A stretch of DNA of 64,000 bases from Zoogloea sp. 1C4 (GCF_009469605.1 NZ_SSXU01000002.1:238807-302806); one strand, 5' to 3'; positions 1 through 8,823 are shown, numbered from the stretch's first letter. Numbers and translations are program-made. The notes: generated from the sequence alone by a model not told the origin.

Positions 1-10
1 GCGGAGCCTG

Positions 11-83
11 CAGATCGGACTTCAGTCCGACAAACCGGGGCAGACTCCGGGGCGCATCGATGTCGGACTGAAGTCCGGCCTAC
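11..83. repeat. REP doublet (inverted pair)
   Basis: Two copies of an 18-bp palindrome related to GTCGGACTTCAGTCCGAC lie at 11-32 and 61-83 in opposite orientation. The right copy ends in CTAC, so its GTAG end points outward; the left copy has the variant CAG(A) at that place. The arrangement is that of paired REP elements (REPIN-like). The TAG stop codon of ovoA (80-82) is made from the CTAC end of the right copy. The same palindrome recurs at 2510, 3799, 3845, 6550 and 6621. Confidence 0.8.
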
Positions 84-2479
84 TGTTCCCGCTGCCAGAG
101 CATCCCGTGGGTGACGATGAACTGGTACTTGCGGCGGTGTTCGCGGATCACCAGCGGCACTTCCTCCTCGCGGCGCAGCACGAAGCCTTCGTCCCGCAGG
201 AAGGCTTTGAGGGCGTCGGCGCTCTTGATGGCGGCGCCGTTGTTGCTGTAGCCGCCAAGCCAGGCCTCCCGCGGGGTGAATTGCTCCAGCCACGAGTAGG
301 GCGAGAACAGGGCGACGAGACCGCCCACCTTGACCAGCCCGCGCTGGCCGCCGAGCCGGCCGAGGAGCGACTTGGGGCTGGGCAGGCGGCACAGCAGGTT
401 GGCCAGCATCACGGCGTCGAAATCCACCAGCTCGGCGGGCAGCGAACAGGCGTCGGCCTGGCGGAAGCTCACCCGGCTGCGGTCGATGGCGGGGTCGATG
501 CGGGCGGTGACGGTGTCGCCCAGGTCGCCCTCGTCGCGGCGGAAGTAGTCGCGGCTGCCGGTTTTCTGGAGCTGCTCGGCGGCATCGATGAAGGCGCGGG
601 AGAGATCGACGCCCAGCACCGCTTCAAAGCTGCGGGCGAGCTCGAAGCTGGCACCACCCACCGCGCAGCCGATGTCCAGCGCCCGGGCGGTGCCGCTGCC
701 GTAGCGTTCGGCGCCTTCCAGCAGCCAGTGGGCGCAGCGCTGGGGGAAGGCGGTGGAACACTGGGGGCCGCCGGGCCAGGGCATCTGGGTGGCCGGGGCG
801 CCGTGGTGGAGGAGCATGTATTCGTCCACGACGCGGGCGTCTTCATACACCTGCCGGCCGGCGTCGGCGGCGGCGAGCTTCACCACCCCGCCGTCGTGGT
901 CGGCCTGCACCACCCGGAAGCCGGCGTGCTGGAAGAAGTGCGGGCGGAAGTGGAAGCGCGCCCACACGCTGGCCTCGTCGCCGCAGGATACCCACGAGCC
1001 GCCCAGCATCATCTGGTGCTGGCCGTCGTAGCAGGGGGTGGAGAAGTCGTCGTAGTAGGGATGGACCTTGCTGCCGGGCAGCGGGTTGAAGTCGTCGCCG
1101 ATCCACTGCCACAGGTTGCCAAAGACATCGCGCACACCGCTGGCGGCGGGCTTGCCGGCATCCACCGGCCAGGGCGATCCGCAGGCGAGCTGGGTGTTCC
1201 AGCCCGTCTCGCGGCCGAGGGTGGCGCCGTCCGCGCGGGAGGCCGGGTCGGTGTCGGCCCAGGCGGCGTCGCGCATGGCCTGGTGCTCGGCCTCGGTGGG
1301 CAGGCGACAGGGCGCGCCGTCGCGATGGCTGCGCCAGGCGCAGTAGGCCATCGCCTCGTGGGCGTTGACCTCGGCGGGCCAGTTCCAGGGCATCGGGATG
1401 GTCTCGAAGAGCGTGCGCAGGCGGTAGCGGTGCAGGCCGGCGGGGCCTTCGGGCACCCAGAAACACGGCCACTTGCTGTTGCGGAAGCCGCGCCAGGCCC
1501 AGCCGGCTTCGGTCCACCAGCGGGGTTCGAGGTAGCCGCCGGATTGGATGAATTCCAGGAAGGCGCCGTTGCTCACCAGCTGGTCTTCCACCTTGAAGGC
1601 CTGCACGCCCACGCGGCGCTCGCCGTATTCGTTGTCCCAGCCGAAGCTGGGCCAGTCCACCGGCTTGCCCATGCGCACGGCGGTGGTGGCGATATCGACG
1701 AGTCGCGGCGTCGGGTAATCCTGCCCGGCCTTGGGCGGAAAGCCGGTCTCGGTGCCGGCGCCGGCGTGGAGTGCCGGCCAGCCGGCGGGGCGGGCGAGGA
1801 AGGCGACGGGCAGCTCGCGGATCAGCACCGACGAGGTTTCGAGGTGGATGCGCTCGTGGTCGAAGCCCATGAACAACGCCCACAGGGGGTGGTTCATGGT
1901 GATCGGGGCGTGGCCGTCGGCGAGATCCGGGTGGGTCTCGATGAGGTTGCGGACGGTGGTGTAGACCTGCTGGCGATAGGTGTGGGCCTCGGCGAAGCTG
2001 GGCCACAGCATCTCGTTCTTCGACATGTCGTCCCAGCGCATCTCGTCCACGCCGGTTTCAAAAATCCGCTCGAAGTAGGGGTTGAGCGGCGCCGGGATCA
2101 GCCCGGCCACCCGCAGCTTGTTGATGTACAGCGCCGCCGGATGACAGTAGTAGAAGATCATCGGGTGGCGCAGGTGGTGGTAGGGCGGCCGGTAGAAGGC
2201 TTCCTCGCCCTGCAGCGCGGAGAAGAGGGTCTCGGTGAGCGTCCAACCGTTGTCGAAGACGGCCAGCACCTGGTTGCGGGTGCAGGTGGCGAGGTTGGGC
2301 GCGGGCAAGGCCGTGAGGGTGCCGCCGGGCTGGCAGCCGGGGCAGGCGGACGGGGCGAGGCCGGTCCACCACCAGTCGGCGCGCGGGCCGCGCAGCAGGG
2401 CGTCGTGTTCGCCGCGGAGATTCTGGCGCCAGGGCTCGATGGCTGCGGGCAGGGCGGTTTCGAGCGTCGGGTGGGTCAT
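80..2479 (-). CDS. ovoA: 5-histidylcysteine sulfoxide synthase / ovothiol synthase OvoA
   Basis: This 799-residue protein matches the OvoA layout: an N-terminal DinB-like domain (about 30-215), a central formylglycine-generating-enzyme/sulfatase-modifying domain (about 240-530) and a C-terminal SAM methyltransferase (about 560-799, glycine-rich motif ALDIGCAVGG). The likely non-haem iron ligands are visible in HHLRHP (about residue 105) and FDHERIHLE (H208 and H212). OvoA uses O2 to couple the histidine imidazole to cysteine sulfur, and the methyltransferase domain N-methylates the product (5-thiohistidine) to ovothiol A, a cytosolic redox thiol. The ATG at 2479 is preceded by AGGAG six bases upstream. 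It stands alone between REP copies. EgtB, a relative, lacks this combined architecture, so OvoA is preferred. Confidence 0.9.
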   Translation of the reverse strand: MTHPTLETALPAAIEPWRQNLRGEHDALLRGPRADWWWTGLAPSACPGCQPGGTLTALPAPNLATCTRNQVLAVFDNGWTLTETLFSALQGEEAFYRPPYHHLRHPMIFYYCHPAALYINKLRVAGLIPAPLNPYFERIFETGVDEMRWDDMSKNEMLWPSFAEAHTYRQQVYTTVRNLIETHPDLADGHAPITMNHPLWALFMGFDHERIHLETSSVLIRELPVAFLARPAGWPALHAGAGTETGFPPKAGQDYPTPRLVDIATTAVRMGKPVDWPSFGWDNEYGERRVGVQAFKVEDQLVSNGAFLEFIQSGGYLEPRWWTEAGWAWRGFRNSKWPCFWVPEGPAGLHRYRLRTLFETIPMPWNWPAEVNAHEAMAYCAWRSHRDGAPCRLPTEAEHQAMRDAAWADTDPASRADGATLGRETGWNTQLACGSPWPVDAGKPAASGVRDVFGNLWQWIGDDFNPLPGSKVHPYYDDFSTPCYDGQHQMMLGGSWVSCGDEASVWARFHFRPHFFQHAGFRVVQADHDGGVVKLAAADAGRQVYEDARVVDEYMLLHHGAPATQMPWPGGPQCSTAFPQRCAHWLLEGAERYGSGTARALDIGCAVGGASFELARSFEAVLGVDLSRAFIDAAEQLQKTGSRDYFRRDEGDLGDTVTARIDPAIDRSRVSFRQADACSLPAELVDFDAVMLANLLCRLPSPKSLLGRLGGQRGLVKVGGLVALFSPYSWLEQFTPREAWLGGYSNNGAAIKSADALKAFLRDEGFVLRREEEVPLVIREHRRKYQFIVTHGMLWQREQ

Positions 2480-2509
2480 GCCGTACTCCTGAGGTCTTGT
2501 TGTGCTGAA

Positions 2510-2528
2510 GGCCAGACTTTAGTCCGAC
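2510..2528. repeat. Degenerate single REP copy
   Basis: The stretch CCAGACTTTAGTCCGAC is a mismatched copy of the local REP palindrome. It lies in the 110-bp gap between the ovoA start and the dinB stop, and it is unpaired, unlike the other copies. Confidence 0.55.
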
Positions 2529-2589
2529 TTTGGCCGGGGTGGGTGGTGTTGGGGTTTTTCCGGGGGGCGTAAGCCGGCCGGGGCCGTCG

Positions 2590-3741
2590 TCAGTCGAAGA
2601 GTTCGCCCTGGGTGGGCCGCTCGTCGGGGAGGCGCACGGCGTCGCGACGGATCAGGCTGCTCACCTTCACCCCCAGCAGGCGGATGCGCCGATCGAGCGG
2701 CACGCGCTTGAGGCATTCGCCGGCGACCCGGCGGATCGCCGCGGCGTCGCCCACGGGCAGGGGCAGGGTCTGGTCGCGGGTGACGGTGTGGAAGTTGTCG
2801 AAGCGCAGCTTGAGGCCCACCGTCTTGCCCACGTAGCCCTTGCGGGCGAGATCGTCGGCGAGCTGCTCGCACAGGCGGGTGAAGCGGGTGGATAGCTCGG
2901 GCCGGTCGCCCTTGGGGTGGAGGTCGCGCTCGAAGGTGGTCTCGCGGGAGAGGCTCTTGGGCTCGCTCTCGGTGACCACCGGGCGCTCGTCCTCGCCCCG
3001 CGCCGCGCGATGCAGCCACACCCCGTAGCGCTCGCCGAAGTGATCCTGCAGCCAGGCCGGGTCGGCGCCGGCGAGCTCGCCGATGGTGACGATGCCGAGT
3101 TCCTCCAGCCGCGCGGCAGCCTTGGGGCCGATGCCGTTGATGCGCTTGGCGGGCAGCGGCCAGATGCGCGCGGGCAGGTCGTCGGCGGTGACCACGGTGA
3201 TCCCGGCGGGCTTGTCCAGGTCGGAGCACAGCTTGGCGAGCAGCTTGTTGGGGGCGACGCCGAGGGAGCAGGAGAGCCCGGTGGCGTCCCGCACCGCCTG
3301 CTGGAGCTGCAGGGCGATCTGCCGGGCGCCATCGACGCTGCCGTCCGGGTTGAGGGCGGAGAGGTCGATGTAGATCTCGTCGATGCCCCTGTCTTCCACC
3401 TGGGGCGCAAGGTTGCGCACGGCGGCCTTGAAGAGCCGCGAGTAATGCCGGTAGGCGTCGAAGTTGGCCGACAGCAGGATGGCCTCGGGCGCCAGCTGGG
3501 CGGCCTTCATCAGCCCCATGCCCGAATGCACGCCCAGCGCCCGGGCCTCGTAGGTGGCGGTGGTGATGACGCCGCGGCCCACGTAGGTGGCAAGGCGCGG
3601 GAAATCCCCGCCGTCGCCGCCGGCCCGGCGCCCGCCCACCACCACCGCCTGGCCGCGCAGTTGCGGGTAGCGCAGCAACTCCACCGACGCGAAGAAGGCG
3701 TCCATGTCCAGGTGGGCGATGCTGCGGGAAAGGGCGGGCAT
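2590..3741 (-). CDS. dinB: DNA polymerase IV (Y-family translesion polymerase)
   Basis: The product is a Y-family error-prone polymerase of about 383 residues. The first metal-binding motif HLDMDAFFASVE sits close to the N-terminus, and GIDEIYID carries the second acidic pair (the family usually has SIDEAYLD, so this is a mild variant). A helix-hairpin-helix segment (INGIGPKAAARLEELG) and the little-finger domain (RETTFERDL, GLKLRFDNF) follow. It extends DNA past lesions in the cytosol during stress. I chose the ATG at 3741 because it puts the catalytic motif at the usual distance; an in-frame ATG at 3780 would add 13 residues, and neither start has a strong ribosome-binding site. A REP pair lies just upstream. 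Confidence 0.9.
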   Translation of the reverse strand: MPALSRSIAHLDMDAFFASVELLRYPQLRGQAVVVGGRRAGGDGGDFPRLATYVGRGVITTATYEARALGVHSGMGLMKAAQLAPEAILLSANFDAYRHYSRLFKAAVRNLAPQVEDRGIDEIYIDLSALNPDGSVDGARQIALQLQQAVRDATGLSCSLGVAPNKLLAKLCSDLDKPAGITVVTADDLPARIWPLPAKRINGIGPKAAARLEELGIVTIGELAGADPAWLQDHFGERYGVWLHRAARGEDERPVVTESEPKSLSRETTFERDLHPKGDRPELSTRFTRLCEQLADDLARKGYVGKTVGLKLRFDNFHTVTRDQTLPLPVGDAAAIRRVAGECLKRVPLDRRIRLLGVKVSSLIRRDAVRLPDERPTQGELFD

Positions 3742-3798
3742 GAGCAGGCGGCGGGTGTCGGCGGGGCTATTTTGCCCCAAGGCGCGGAGGGCGCCATT

Positions 3799-3867
3799 GT
3801 AGGTCGGACTTCAGTCCGACAGACCTGGCCGGATCGAGCAGTGGTGTCGGACTGAAGTCCGACCTAC
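3799..3867. repeat. REP doublet (inverted pair, GTAG ends outward)
   Basis: Two perfect copies of GTCGGACTTCAGTCCGAC, each with a GTAG tetranucleotide, lie at 3799-3821 (forward) and 3845-3867 (reverse), separated by 23 bp. The GTAG ends face outward. This is the layout of REP sequences mobilised by RAYT (TnpA-REP) transposases. It lies in the 200-bp gap between divergent dinB and the TfoX-like gene. No RAYT gene is in the window. Confidence 0.85.
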
Positions 3868-3945
3868 AAAGGGTGCGTACAGGGCTTGGAATGGGGCGCG
3901 AGTGCGGGCAAGCTGCGCCCGGTGTGATCGAGGAAGAGGCTGCGC

Positions 3946-4284
3946 ATGGCAACCGAGCGGGAATTCATCGAATACGTGGCGGATCAGGCTGCATCGGCGG
4001 GGAGCATGAGCTTTCGCAGGATGTTCGGCGAGTACGCGCTGTACTGCGAGGGCAAGGTGGTGGCGCTGGTGTGCGACAACCAGGTGTTCGTCAAACCCAC
4101 CGCGCCGGGCGCGGCGTGGGTGGGCACGGTGACCGAGGGCTTTCCGTATCCCGGCGCCAAGCCCTGGATGCTGATCGCCGATGAGCTGGACGAGCGGGAC
4201 TGGTTTGCGCGGCTGATCCGCCTGACCGCCGACGCGCTGCCCCTGCCCAAACCCAAGAAGCCGAAGAAGCCCAAGGCGGGCTGA
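3946..4284 (+). CDS. TfoX/Sxy N-terminal domain protein
   Basis: This 112-residue protein consists almost entirely of a TfoX N-terminal domain (MSFRRMFGEYALYCEGKVVA and VKPTAPGA are typical), followed by a lysine/proline tail (LPKPKKPKKPK). Full TfoX/Sxy proteins regulate competence, but the stand-alone N-terminal domain has no established role. It has no TfoX C-terminal domain, so a competence function should not be assumed. It is followed 71 bp downstream by a methyltransferase on the same strand, possibly co-transcribed. Confidence 0.8.
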   Translation: MATEREFIEYVADQAASAGSMSFRRMFGEYALYCEGKVVALVCDNQVFVKPTAPGAAWVGTVTEGFPYPGAKPWMLIADELDERDWFARLIRLTADALPLPKPKKPKKPKAG

Positions 4285-4355
4285 CTTTCCTCCACCGGCC
4301 CGGTCGGGCGACAATCGGCGCTCCCGCGCAGCGCGCACTTGATTGCAGGAAGACC

Positions 4356-4958
4356 ATGTCCAGGGATTACTTTGCCCACAAGGCGGCGAGCTTTGACCAG
4401 AACACCGCCCGCGTCGACAACGTGGCGGCCATCGCCGAGGCGCTGCAGGCGACCCTCCGCCTCGACCGGACGATGCACCTGATGGATTTCGGCTCCGGCA
4501 CCGGCCTGCTGCTGGAGCGCATCGCCCCGCTGGTGGGGAAGATCACCGCGGTGGATGTATCCGAATCCATGAACCGCCAGCTGGCCGAGAAGATCCCGAA
4601 GCTGGGCTGCCCGGTGGACATCCGGCCGGTGGATCTGGTGCGCGAGGCGATCGACGGGCCCTTCGACGGGATCATCTCGTCGATGACCCTGCACCACGTG
4701 GAAGACATCGGCGCGCTCTTTCGGCGCTTCCGGGCGATGCTGAAGGACGGCGGCTTCATCGCCCTGGCCGACCTCGACAGCGAGGACGGCAGCTTCCATT
4801 CTGAAGACACCGGCGTCTTCCACAACGGCTTCGACCGGGCCGAGATCAGCCGGATTGCCGAAGCCGCGGGCTTTGGCGAGGTGGCGGTGGTGTCCGCCAG
4901 CGTGGTGAGGAAGCCCCAGCGGGATTACCCGGTGTTCCTGCTCACCGGGCGCTGCTGA
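4356..4958 (+). CDS. Class I SAM-dependent methyltransferase
   Basis: This 200-residue Rossmann-fold methyltransferase has SAM motif I as MDFGSGTGLLLERI (about residues 46-59), an acidic residue at the end of the second strand (TAVDVSESMN), and the motif IISSMTLHHVEDI typical of ubiE/small-molecule methyltransferases. A phenylalanine/aspartate-rich end (FHNGFDRAEI) resembles the Methyltransf_11/25 families. The substrate cannot be told from sequence. A strong hairpin terminator follows at 4981. Confidence 0.85.
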   Translation: MSRDYFAHKAASFDQNTARVDNVAAIAEALQATLRLDRTMHLMDFGSGTGLLLERIAPLVGKITAVDVSESMNRQLAEKIPKLGCPVDIRPVDLVREAIDGPFDGIISSMTLHHVEDIGALFRRFRAMLKDGGFIALADLDSEDGSFHSEDTGVFHNGFDRAEISRIAEAAGFGEVAVVSASVVRKPQRDYPVFLLTGRC

Positions 4959-4980
4959 GGTTTCGTCCGCCCCATGAAGA

Positions 4981-5010
4981 AGGCCCGCCGGAGCGGGCCT
5001 TTTGCTTTTT
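4981..5010 (+). terminator. Rho-independent terminator
   Basis: The stem AGGCCCGC/GCGGGCCT (4981-4988 and 4993-5000, loop CGGA) is followed by TTTGCTTTTT. It ends transcription of the methyltransferase and lies between convergent genes, 13 bp from the stop codon of the minus-strand PEP-CTERM gene. Confidence 0.85.
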
Positions 5011-5022
5011 GAGGCGGGTGGA

Positions 5023-6441
5023 TCAGCGCTGGCGGCGGCGCAGCACGAGGCCACCGACGCCCAGGGCCGCGAGGGCGAGGGTGGCGGGCTCGGGGATCTG
5101 CTGGGCCTGGAAGCCGGCCACCACGTCGTCGGTGATGCCGAGCACGAAGAACTGGTTGGGGTTGGCGGTGGGGGTGCCCTGCACCGACACGGTATCCAGG
5201 AAGTCGTTGTCGTTCACCACGATCAGGGTGTGCTGGAGCACGCCGTCCACCAGCACGTCGGGGCCGAAGGCGAGACCTTCGATCTTGGCGGGGATCGTAC
5301 GGTCGGTGAAGCCGTTGGCCTTGAGCAGGGTGACCAGATCGACGAACAGGCTCTTGGCGACGGCCTTGGGGGCCAGCGCCGCTTCGCCGGTGAGGGCCGA
5401 GACGTCCGCCGCACCGGCGAGGTCGACGCGATAGAGCTTCTTCTGGACGGCCTTGGAGTCGTCACCCAGGCCCTTGCCGTCGCGCTCGTCGAGGATGAAC
5501 TCGTGGTCGTTGATGGCGACGATCTCGCTGATGCTGCCGTACTTGGGCTTGGCGACGGTGCCGATGTTGTCGAGCTTGTAGGCGTATTCGTGGGTGATCT
5601 GGCCGCTGGCGATGTCGATGGTGACGATGCGCACGGTGCTGGCGTCGGTGCCGCCGTCCTGCTGCAGCGGGCTCTGCATCACGCCCACCAGGGTCTTGCC
5701 GTCGGGGGTGATGGCGAGGCCTTCCATGCCCTTGTTGGCCACGCGGCCGCTGGTGTTGGCGCTGATTTCGGTGGCGCCCTGGGCCGACAGGGTGCTCGCC
5801 GCGAACTTCTCGGGCAGGGTGAACACGTTGATGCGGTTGCCGGTGGTCTTGTCGAACTGATAGACGTAGGGGCCGTATTCGTCAGTGATGAAGACGCTCT
5901 GGCCGTTGGCGGCCACGCGGATGCCTTCGGGGTCGAAGCGGGCGTTGTTGCTGTTGGTGGAGAGGCCGGCGCCAAAGGCATCGGAGCGGCCGGTGAAGTA
6001 GTGCTGGCCGCTGCTGCCGGTGAGCACCGGGGCGCTGCCGTAGTTGAGCGCGCTGGTGCTGGAGAGCAGGGTGGTGGCGGTGAGGCTGGGGCTGAGGGTG
6101 GCGACGGCGCCGGTGGTGAAGCTGGCGCTGGCGAGGCCGAGGCTTACCGTCTGGTAGCGGGGAATCCACGAGGTGGTTTCATCCACCGCGGCGTTCCAGC
6201 TGCTGGCGTTGGGGCCGCGGTCGGGGGTGGCGTAGAAGGTGTCGCCGCCGGCCCAGGCGATGGCCGAGCCCATGCCGCCCAGGATGTTGGCGGCAGCGCC
6301 GTTTTCGAGGGTGCCGCTGAGACCGGACAGATCGGAACCGGCGAGCTGGCCGATGCCGATGAGGGAAACCCCGGCGTGGGCCGCGGGGGTGGCGAGCAGG
6401 GCCGGCACGACGACGGCCAGCAGACGTTTGGCGAACAACAT
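5023..6441 (-). CDS. Exported esterase-like-activity-of-phytase protein with PEP-CTERM sorting signal
   Basis: The product has about 472 residues. It begins with a signal peptide (MLFAKRLLAVVVPALLATPA, cleavage near AHA) and ends with a PEP-CTERM tail (PEPATLALAALGVGGLVLRR: the PEP motif, a hydrophobic stretch, then arginines), a substrate signal for the EpsH exosortase system. The body resembles the 'esterase-like activity of phytase' beta-propeller family (DRGPNASSWN, FDPEGIRV, GMEGLAITPDGKTLVG, VAINDHEFILDERDG). It is therefore expected at the cell surface or in the matrix; the true substrate is unknown. The ATG at 6441 is chosen because AAGGAG lies seven bases upstream; a start at 6486 would spoil the signal peptide. 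The exosortase is not in the window. Confidence 0.85.
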   Translation of the reverse strand: MLFAKRLLAVVVPALLATPAAHAGVSLIGIGQLAGSDLSGLSGTLENGAAANILGGMGSAIAWAGGDTFYATPDRGPNASSWNAAVDETTSWIPRYQTVSLGLASASFTTGAVATLSPSLTATTLLSSTSALNYGSAPVLTGSSGQHYFTGRSDAFGAGLSTNSNNARFDPEGIRVAANGQSVFITDEYGPYVYQFDKTTGNRINVFTLPEKFAASTLSAQGATEISANTSGRVANKGMEGLAITPDGKTLVGVMQSPLQQDGGTDASTVRIVTIDIASGQITHEYAYKLDNIGTVAKPKYGSISEIVAINDHEFILDERDGKGLGDDSKAVQKKLYRVDLAGAADVSALTGEAALAPKAVAKSLFVDLVTLLKANGFTDRTIPAKIEGLAFGPDVLVDGVLQHTLIVVNDNDFLDTVSVQGTPTANPNQFFVLGITDDVVAGFQAQQIPEPATLALAALGVGGLVLRRRQR

Positions 6442-6549
6442 GGGGGCAACTCCTTGCAAGGCGGTGGATGCAAATCCGGGAAACACTACGCAAGGACTGT
6501 TACGGCGGGGTTAAGCCCGGTGATTCTGTTGTCCGGTGGGGATGGGCGG

Positions 6550-6643
6550 TGTCGGACTGAAGTCCGACCTACAGGGCGGTGGTGCTCTTGGTCGTGGGGA
6601 ATGGGGCGGCGGTGCTCCCTGTAGGTCGGACTTCAGTCCGACA
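6550..6643. repeat. REP doublet (inverted pair, GTAG ends inward)
   Basis: Perfect copies of the palindrome lie at 6550-6572 (reverse) and 6621-6643 (forward), with the GTAG ends facing each other across 48 bp. This is the opposite configuration to the pairs at 11-83 and 3799-3867. The doublet lies upstream of the PEP-CTERM gene in a 444-bp intergenic stretch (6442-6885) that holds no convincing gene. Confidence 0.8.
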
Positions 6644-6770
6644 TCCGCCACGCCAGGATGAGGTATCGGGCGGACCCGATGATCCACGGGCGTCGGTAGA
6701 TGACCGATGGGCGTCGTGCCATCGATCATCTGGCGCGCGCCATGATCGATCTCGCCGGCGCCATCGCTGA

Positions 6771-6826
6771 TCCGATAGTCCAAACCATCAATGGGACGCT
6801 TCCCATCGAGGGTGGAGACTATCGGA
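6771..6826. repeat. Nested inverted repeat in intergenic region
   Basis: TCCGATAGTC (6771-6780) is exactly complementary to GACTATCGGA (6817-6826). A second stem ATGGGA/TCCCAT (about 6790-6805) lies inside the loop. The structure lies about 60 bp beyond the stop codon of the minus-strand ABC transporter gene, so it may fold in that gene's 3' end. It has no U-tract of a classical terminator. Confidence 0.45.
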
Positions 6827-6885
6827 TGAAGGATGGAAGGCGCCAGGTGCTTGATCTACGGGCCTCCGCCCTTCATCCGGCGGGC

Positions 6886-8700
6886 TCAGGCTGCGGCTTC
6901 GGCGCCGGCTTCTTCCTGCTGCTGCAGCTGCCACATGCGGGCGTAGGCGCCGCCCCTGGCGAGCAGGTCGGTGTGGTGACCGCGCTCGATGATGTGGCCT
7001 TGATCGAGCACGATGATCTCGTCGGCGTTCATCACGGTGGACAGTCGGTGGGCGATGACCAGCGTGGTGCGGCCCCGGGCGGCGGCGTCGAGCTGGGCCT
7101 GGATGGCCTTCTCGGTTTGCGAATCCAGCGCCGAGGTGGCTTCGTCGAAGATCAGGATGTCGGGGTTCTTGAGCAGGGTGCGGGCGATGGCGACGCGCTG
7201 CTTCTCGCCGCCGGAGAGCTTGAGGCCGCGCTCGCCGACGCGGGTCTCCCAGCCGTCGGGCAGGCGCTCGATGAAGCTCGACAGCTGGGCGGCGCGGGCG
7301 GCGGCTTCCACCTCGTCGCGGCTGGCGTCGGGGCGGCCGTACTGGATGTTGTAGAACAGGGTGTCGTTGAACAGCACGGTATCTTGCGGAACGATGCCGA
7401 TGGCGGCGCGCAGGCTGTCCTGGGTGAGCTGGCGGATGTCCTGGCCGTTGATGCGCACGGCGCCCGTCTGCACGTCGTAGAAGCGGAACAGCAGCCGGGC
7501 GAGGGTGGATTTGCCCGAGCCGGAGTGCCCCACCACCGCCACCGTGTGGCCGGCGGGGATGGCGAAATCCACGTCGTGGAGGATCTTGCGGGCCGGGTCG
7601 TAGGCAAAGCCCACGTGGTCGAAGCGCACGTCGGCGGCACCGCGGGCGAGGGGCTCGGCATCGGGTGCGTCGGCCACTTCGCGGTGAGTGCCCATCAGGC
7701 CGAACATGCGCTCGATGTCGGTGAGGGCCTGGCGGATCTCCCGGTACAGCACGCCCAGGAAGTTGAGGGGGATGTAGAGCTGGATCAGGAAGGCATTGAC
7801 CAGCACCAGGTCGCCGAGGGTCATCCGCCCGTCGGCCACGCCCAGCGCCGCGCGCCACATCATCGCGGTGACGCCGCAGGCGATGATCGCCGCCTGGCCC
7901 ACGTTGAGCAGCGACAGGGACTTCTGGTTCTTGATCTGGGCGGCCGTCCATTTGGCCAGCTCGGTGTCGTAGCGGCGGGTCTCGAAGGCCTCGTTGTTGA
8001 AGTACTTCACCGTCTCGAAGTTGATCAGGCTGTCGATGGCCCGGGCGTTGGCGGCGGAATCCAGCTCGTTGGCCTGGCGGCGCAGGGCGGTGCGCCAGTT
8101 GGTGACCTTGAAGGTGAAGGTGACGTACAGCGTGAGGGTGAACACCGTGATGAGGGCGAAGCTGGGTTCGTACTTCACCAGCAGGATGCCCACCACCAGC
8201 CCGATCTCGACGAAGGTGGGGAGGATCGAATACAGGGTGTAGCTGATCAGCGAGCCGATGGAGCGGGTGCCGCGCTCGATGTCACGGGTCAGGCCGCCGG
8301 TCTGGCGTTCCAGGTGAAAGCGCAGCGACAGGGCGTGCAGGTGGCGGAACACCTGCAGGGATATCTCCCGCACGGCTTCCTGCGTCACCCGCGCGAACAC
8401 CAGCTCGCGCAGCTCGGTGAGGGCCGAGGTGGAGAAGCGCAGCGCCCCGTAGGCCACCAGCAGCGCCGCGGGGACCACGATGAAGGCCTGGTCCCGGGAG
8501 AGGTCGAGGCCATCCACCAGTTGCTTGAAGACCAGCGGCACCGCCACGTTGGCGAACTTGGCGCCGATCAGGCAGCTGAGGGCGAACAGCACCCGCCACT
8601 TGTAGGCCCACAGGTAGGGCAGCAGCTTCTTGATGGTCTGCCAGTCGTGGCGTTCGCCGCTGGCGGGGACGGGAGGGGGGCCGGAAGGGGAGCGACGCAT
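6886..8700 (-). CDS. ABC exporter half-transporter (Atm1/HMT1-like), fused permease and ATPase
   Basis: This 604-residue inner-membrane half-transporter has an N-terminal six-helix exporter domain (about 20-320) and a C-terminal ATPase. The ATPase shows Walker A GHSGSGKST, the Q-loop, the signature LSGGEKQR, Walker B ILIFDEATSALD and the H-loop (IAHRLST). The membrane part (RDIERGTRSIGSLI, FNNEAFETRRYD) matches the Atm1/HMT1/MsbA-like group often linked to glutathione-conjugated or Fe-S-related cargo. The ovothiol enzyme upstream is a possible but unproven thiol link. The start at 8700 lacks a clear ribosome-binding site. Confidence 0.88.
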   Translation of the reverse strand: MRRSPSGPPPVPASGERHDWQTIKKLLPYLWAYKWRVLFALSCLIGAKFANVAVPLVFKQLVDGLDLSRDQAFIVVPAALLVAYGALRFSTSALTELRELVFARVTQEAVREISLQVFRHLHALSLRFHLERQTGGLTRDIERGTRSIGSLISYTLYSILPTFVEIGLVVGILLVKYEPSFALITVFTLTLYVTFTFKVTNWRTALRRQANELDSAANARAIDSLINFETVKYFNNEAFETRRYDTELAKWTAAQIKNQKSLSLLNVGQAAIIACGVTAMMWRAALGVADGRMTLGDLVLVNAFLIQLYIPLNFLGVLYREIRQALTDIERMFGLMGTHREVADAPDAEPLARGAADVRFDHVGFAYDPARKILHDVDFAIPAGHTVAVVGHSGSGKSTLARLLFRFYDVQTGAVRINGQDIRQLTQDSLRAAIGIVPQDTVLFNDTLFYNIQYGRPDASRDEVEAAARAAQLSSFIERLPDGWETRVGERGLKLSGGEKQRVAIARTLLKNPDILIFDEATSALDSQTEKAIQAQLDAAARGRTTLVIAHRLSTVMNADEIIVLDQGHIIERGHHTDLLARGGAYARMWQLQQQEEAGAEAAA

Positions 8701-8708
8701 TTGGGGGC

Positions 8709-8738
8709 AGTGAGGAGTAAGGGGTGAGGAGTGAGGAG
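8709..8738. repeat. Short purine-rich tandem-like repeat
   Basis: The unit GTGAGGAGT and close variants occur about three times within 30 bp between the ABC transporter start and the LysE-family stop. A complementary fragment (ACTCCTCA) lies inside the end of the neighbouring gene near 8833. It looks like low-complexity spacer DNA. Confidence 0.5.
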
Positions 8739-8823
8739 GGCCTTGCTGGTCGAGGGTGCGCTGGCGATGGGGTGTGGGTGGGGCGGAAGGAAGCAGAAGG
8801 GCAGGGTGTGGCCTCGTTGCGTC

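Noticed and set aside
107-2572. Very long plus-strand open frame opposite ovoA (and similar ones opposite ABC transporter, trpE and RbbA genes)
   Set aside because: Composition is Gly/Ala/Val/His-rich with no domain; it is the shadow of a high-GC gene on the other strand.
3946-4284. Competence regulator TfoX
   Set aside because: Only the N-terminal domain is present, so a competence role is not claimed.
6644-6770. Small genes or RNA in the intergenic stretch
   Set aside because: Several ATCGATC-like repeats but no ribosome-binding site, coding signature or terminator.
8709-8738. CRISPR or true tandem array
   Set aside because: Only about three imperfect 9-bp units with no spacers.
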